DNA of 6,486 bases from Bifidobacteriaceae bacterium (GTDB lineage: Bacteria; Actinomycetota; Actinomycetes; Actinomycetales; WQXJ01): NCBI GenBank assembly GCA_031265345.1, contig JAISCU010000075.1, forward strand, positions 1-6,486. The letters are read 5' to 3'. Below are positions 4,918 to 6,486 of the stretch, piece by piece. Numbering within the stretch: the stretch's first letter is position 1; each line of letters starts with the position of its first letter. Position numbers and translations under genes: made by a program. Under the pieces are notes generated by a model, which ran no database searches, had not been told where the DNA came from, and saw only the letters and a program-made list of their open reading frames with translations.

Positions 4918-5992
4918 CGTCTGGTCCCGCCGCGTCGCCGCTGTAGAAACGGGCCAGCGCGTCCTCCAGCGGCGGGTCGGTGAGGGACAGGCCCGTCACG
5001 CCGGGGAGCGCCCCGAGGGCCGCCAGCGCGGCAGGCGCGGCCGCGCGTGGGACGGTCAAAGTGATCTCGCCCGGTTTGGACCCGGCCAACTCGATTCCGG
5101 CGCCGGCGCCGCCCAACGCCAGCCCCAACGCCCCGCCCAACCCCGCGCCCGCGCCCAAACCCGCACCTGAGCCCAGGCCCGCGCCCAGATCCCCGCCCGC
5201 GTCGAGCCCGCCATCGTGGGCGAGCGTGACGAGTTGGCGGTCCGAGTGGAGGCGGCGCAGGTCGCCCAGCGAACCTTCGAACACGAGACGTCCCTTGGCC
5301 ATGACCACGACCCGTCCGGCCAGGGCTTCGATGTCCGCCAGGTGATGGGAGGTGAGCAGGACGCACGCGCGGTGGGCGGCGACGTACCGTTCCACGAATC
5401 CCCGGATGGCGGCTTGGGCGTCGAAGTCGAGGCCGATGGTCGGCTCGTCAAGGAGGACCAGGGCGGGCCGGTGCAGCAGCGCGGCCGCGAACTCGCAGCG
5501 CATCCGTTGGCCGAGCGAGAGTTGGCGGACCGGGGCGTCGCCGAAGTCGGCCAGGCCCAGCAGCTCGGAGAGTTCCTCCCTGGAGTCGTGGAACTCGGCA
5601 TCGGTCAGCGAGTAGATGACCCGCCGGAGCTCCAGCGAGTCGAAGACGGAGACGTCCGGGTGCAGTTGGCTGCGCTGGCCCATGATGAAGCCGATCCGGC
5701 GCAGGAAGTCGCGGGACCGCTCATGGGGCGTGAAGCCGAGCGCGTCGACCGTTCCGGACGTCGGCGTGAGTAGCCCCGACACGCACCGGAGCGTTGTCGT
5801 CTTGCCCGATCCGTTCGGCCCGAGGACGCCCAGAATCTCCCCGGCTCGCGCCTCGAACGTGACGTCGCGGACGGCATCGATCACCTTGTAGGAGCGTTTG
5901 ACCAGCCCCTTCACGGTGGCGCGGAAGCCGACCGTCCGTTCCGCCACGCGAAACGAACGTGACACAGCGTCGACGCGGACAGTGGTGTCCAT
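4910..5992 (-). CDS. ABC-2 transporter ATP-binding subunit (COG4586-like)
   Basis: 360 residues, the cytoplasmic motor of the exporter encoded with the two downstream permeases. In order: the family-specific N-terminal stretch SFRVAERTVGFRATVKGLVKR (14-33), Walker A GPNGSGKTT (58-66), Q-loop MGQRSQLHPD (Q106), signature LSLGQR (158-163), Walker B LVLLDEPTIGLD (178-189) and switch histidine in LLTSHHL (H216). All catalytic residues are present. A C-terminal regulatory domain follows (about 241-360), interrupted by a Gly/Ala/Leu-rich insert at about 261-300 that is unusual for the family. The ATG at 5992 is chosen because homology begins there; no good Shine-Dalgarno site is visible for it or for the ATG at 6088. 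Its stop overlaps the permease 1 start by 8 nt (ATGATTGA), indicating one operon. Confidence 0.95.
   Translation of the reverse strand: MDTTVRVDAVSRSFRVAERTVGFRATVKGLVKRSYKVIDAVRDVTFEARAGEILGVLGPNGSGKTTTLRCVSGLLTPTSGTVDALGFTPHERSRDFLRRIGFIMGQRSQLHPDVSVFDSLELRRVIYSLTDAEFHDSREELSELLGLADFGDAPVRQLSLGQRMRCEFAAALLHRPALVLLDEPTIGLDFDAQAAIRGFVERYVAAHRACVLLTSHHLADIEALAGRVVVMAKGRLVFEGSLGDLRRLHSDRQLVTLAHDGGLDAGGDLGAGLGSGAGLGAGAGLGGALGLALGGAGAGIELAGSKPGEITLTVPRAAAPAALAALGALPGVTGLSLTDPPLEDALARFYSGDAAGPDDD
5093..5212 (-). repeat. Gly/Ala/Leu-rich low-complexity segment inside the ATPase gene
   Basis: Encodes residues about 261-300 of the ATPase, built from short units such as DLGAGLGSGAG, LGAGAG and LGGALGLALG. 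At the DNA level it is a degenerate GC-only repeat, seen on the plus strand as recurring GCGCCC(G/A) and CCCAAC blocks. It separates two parts of the C-terminal domain that look conserved (RRLHSDRQLVTLAH before, ELAGSKPGEITLTVPR after). It is likely to vary in length by slippage. Confidence 0.75.
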
Positions 5993-6377
5993 GCCATGGA
6001 CTCTAGCGCGTCGCCGCTCCGAACGCGCCTGGGGCTCTCTGCTCGTCGGCTCGCACGGGCAGGGAGGGGTTTGCTGCTTACAACCCACATGGACGATGCC
6101 GCTCGCCCATCTTCGCCCGCCCCGCCGTCCGGGCGGTGCCTGTGTCTCCGCCTCCCGCCTGCATGCCTGCGCGGCGCCGACGCGGGCGGGTGTCGTTTCT
6201 GATCGTCGTCAACTGCGGTCAAGGCGAGGGTGCCGCTGGTGGGTTGTTCTGTCACCGCCGAAGGACGCGTAGCCGGACGGATCACGGGTTCTCGAGTCCG
6301 CGGTCACGCCCACCCAGCCCTCCCGAGTCCGCTGCTGCGCTGAAAGCATCGCGTAGCCGCTGGTCAACCAGTCCGAG
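5993..6377. other. Non-coding leader region upstream of the ABC operon
   Basis: Presumed to hold the promoter of the minus-strand operon, but no clear -10/-35 pair can be picked. It contains one copy of the intergenic 12-mer (6091-6102, GGACGATGCCGC), 99 nt upstream of the ATPase start. CGAGTCCGC is repeated at 6293-6301 and 6324-6332, with a one-mismatch copy at 6374-6382. A short TGGTCAACCA palindrome lies at 6361-6370. Open frames here are Arg/Pro-rich and unsupported. Confidence 0.45.
6091..6102 (-). repeat. Copy of intergenic 12-mer (GCGGCATCGTCC on the minus strand)
   Basis: Same 12-mer as both arms of the hairpin at 1370-1405; TGGACGATGCCGC (13 nt) is shared with the left arm of that hairpin. 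Its place about 100 bp before the ATPase gene would suit a regulatory site, but so far only the recurrence is visible. Confidence 0.5.
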
Positions 6378-6410
6378 TTCGCGGCCCTTTCCCCATCCCG
6401 GAGCCGCGAA
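6378..6410. repeat. Hairpin, diverged relative of the end elements
   Basis: TTCGCGGCCC (6378-6387) pairs with GAGCCGCGAA (6401-6410), a 10-bp stem with one imperfect pair (G-U on the minus strand) and a 13-nt loop. Read on the minus strand, GCGGCTCCGGGATGGGG resembles GCGGCTCCGTGATGGGG of the left element (228-243 region). It therefore looks like a second, more diverged hairpin copy next to the right element. Confidence 0.5.
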
Positions 6411-6420
6411 GCAAGCTGGG

Positions 6421-6486
6421 CAGCTGTCCCGAAAGTCGAGGCGGATCTCCCCCGTCACGGAGCTGCGGACCGGGCCGGTCGACCGG
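6421..6486 (-). repeat. Palindrome plus hairpin element, right copy (inverted)
   Basis: The reverse complement of this stretch aligns with 207-269 with about 7 mismatches and one gap in 64 positions. It begins with the same palindrome (GGCCGGTCGACCGG, cut by the window edge at 6486), then GCTCCGTGACGGGGGAGA and TCGACTTTCGG. The inner hairpin arms are no longer fully complementary in this copy. The element continues past the window. Confidence 0.7.

Noticed and set aside
4980..5345. Proline-rich plus-strand open frame opposite the ATPase C-terminus
   Set aside because: The proline/alanine repeat is simply the complement of the Gly/Ala/Leu-rich codons of the ATPase insert.
5993..6088. 32-residue N-terminal extension of the ABC ATPase from an ATG at 6088
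   Set aside because: The family begins at the VRVDAVSRSF segment; the extension is Cys/Pro/Arg-rich and has no ribosome-binding site.
6281..6310. tRNA T-arm-like sequence GGGTTCTCGAGTCC
   Set aside because: The loop is one base too long, and no cloverleaf, anticodon arm or acceptor stem can be drawn around it.

Overview
The window is uniformly GC-rich (about 70% by eye). The protein families, GTG/ATG starts, GTGA and ATGA gene overlaps and U-poor hairpins after genes fit a high-GC actinobacterium (Actinomycetota). This is inference; no taxonomic marker gene is present.

Layout. Positions 1-626 carry no convincing gene. They hold a 104-bp tandem repeat (1-208), then a palindrome-plus-hairpin element (205-269). 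A lone plus-strand gene (627-1358) encodes a small ABC/AAA-type ATPase of the COG3910 kind. It converges on a minus-strand type II toxin-antitoxin operon: an AbrB/MazE-fold antitoxin (1972-2220) and a VapC-like PIN-domain RNase toxin (1580-1975), overlapping by 4 nt, with a palindrome in the promoter region. Next, also on the minus strand, is ridA (2434-2823), an imine/enamine deaminase. Upstream of ridA is a 286-bp non-coding segment bounded by 20-bp inverted repeats and containing a cluster of GGAACCGTCCCCC repeats.

The right half is a minus-strand ABC-2 exporter operon in the order ATPase (4910-5992), permease 1 (4112-4917), permease 2 (3285-4115), with all three genes overlapping. The set matches the COG4586/COG4587/COG3694 family. 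Permease 1 carries a single-base frameshift in a G run near 4231-4233. Restoring one base gives a normal 268-residue protein that ends in an ATGA overlap with permease 2. The ATPase has an unusual 40-residue Gly/Ala/Leu-rich insert in its C-terminal domain. The last ~490 bases are non-coding and end in an inverted, diverged copy (about 88% identity) of the element at 205-269.

The genes are a mix of housekeeping (ridA), transport and addiction functions with no evident shared pathway. I see no clear new defence or biosynthetic system. The main unexplained material is the non-coding repeat structure: tandem repeat, inverted end elements, a possible MITE/REP segment, and a 12-mer found six times in intergenic DNA. 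The frameshifted permease and the Gly-rich ATPase insert come next.
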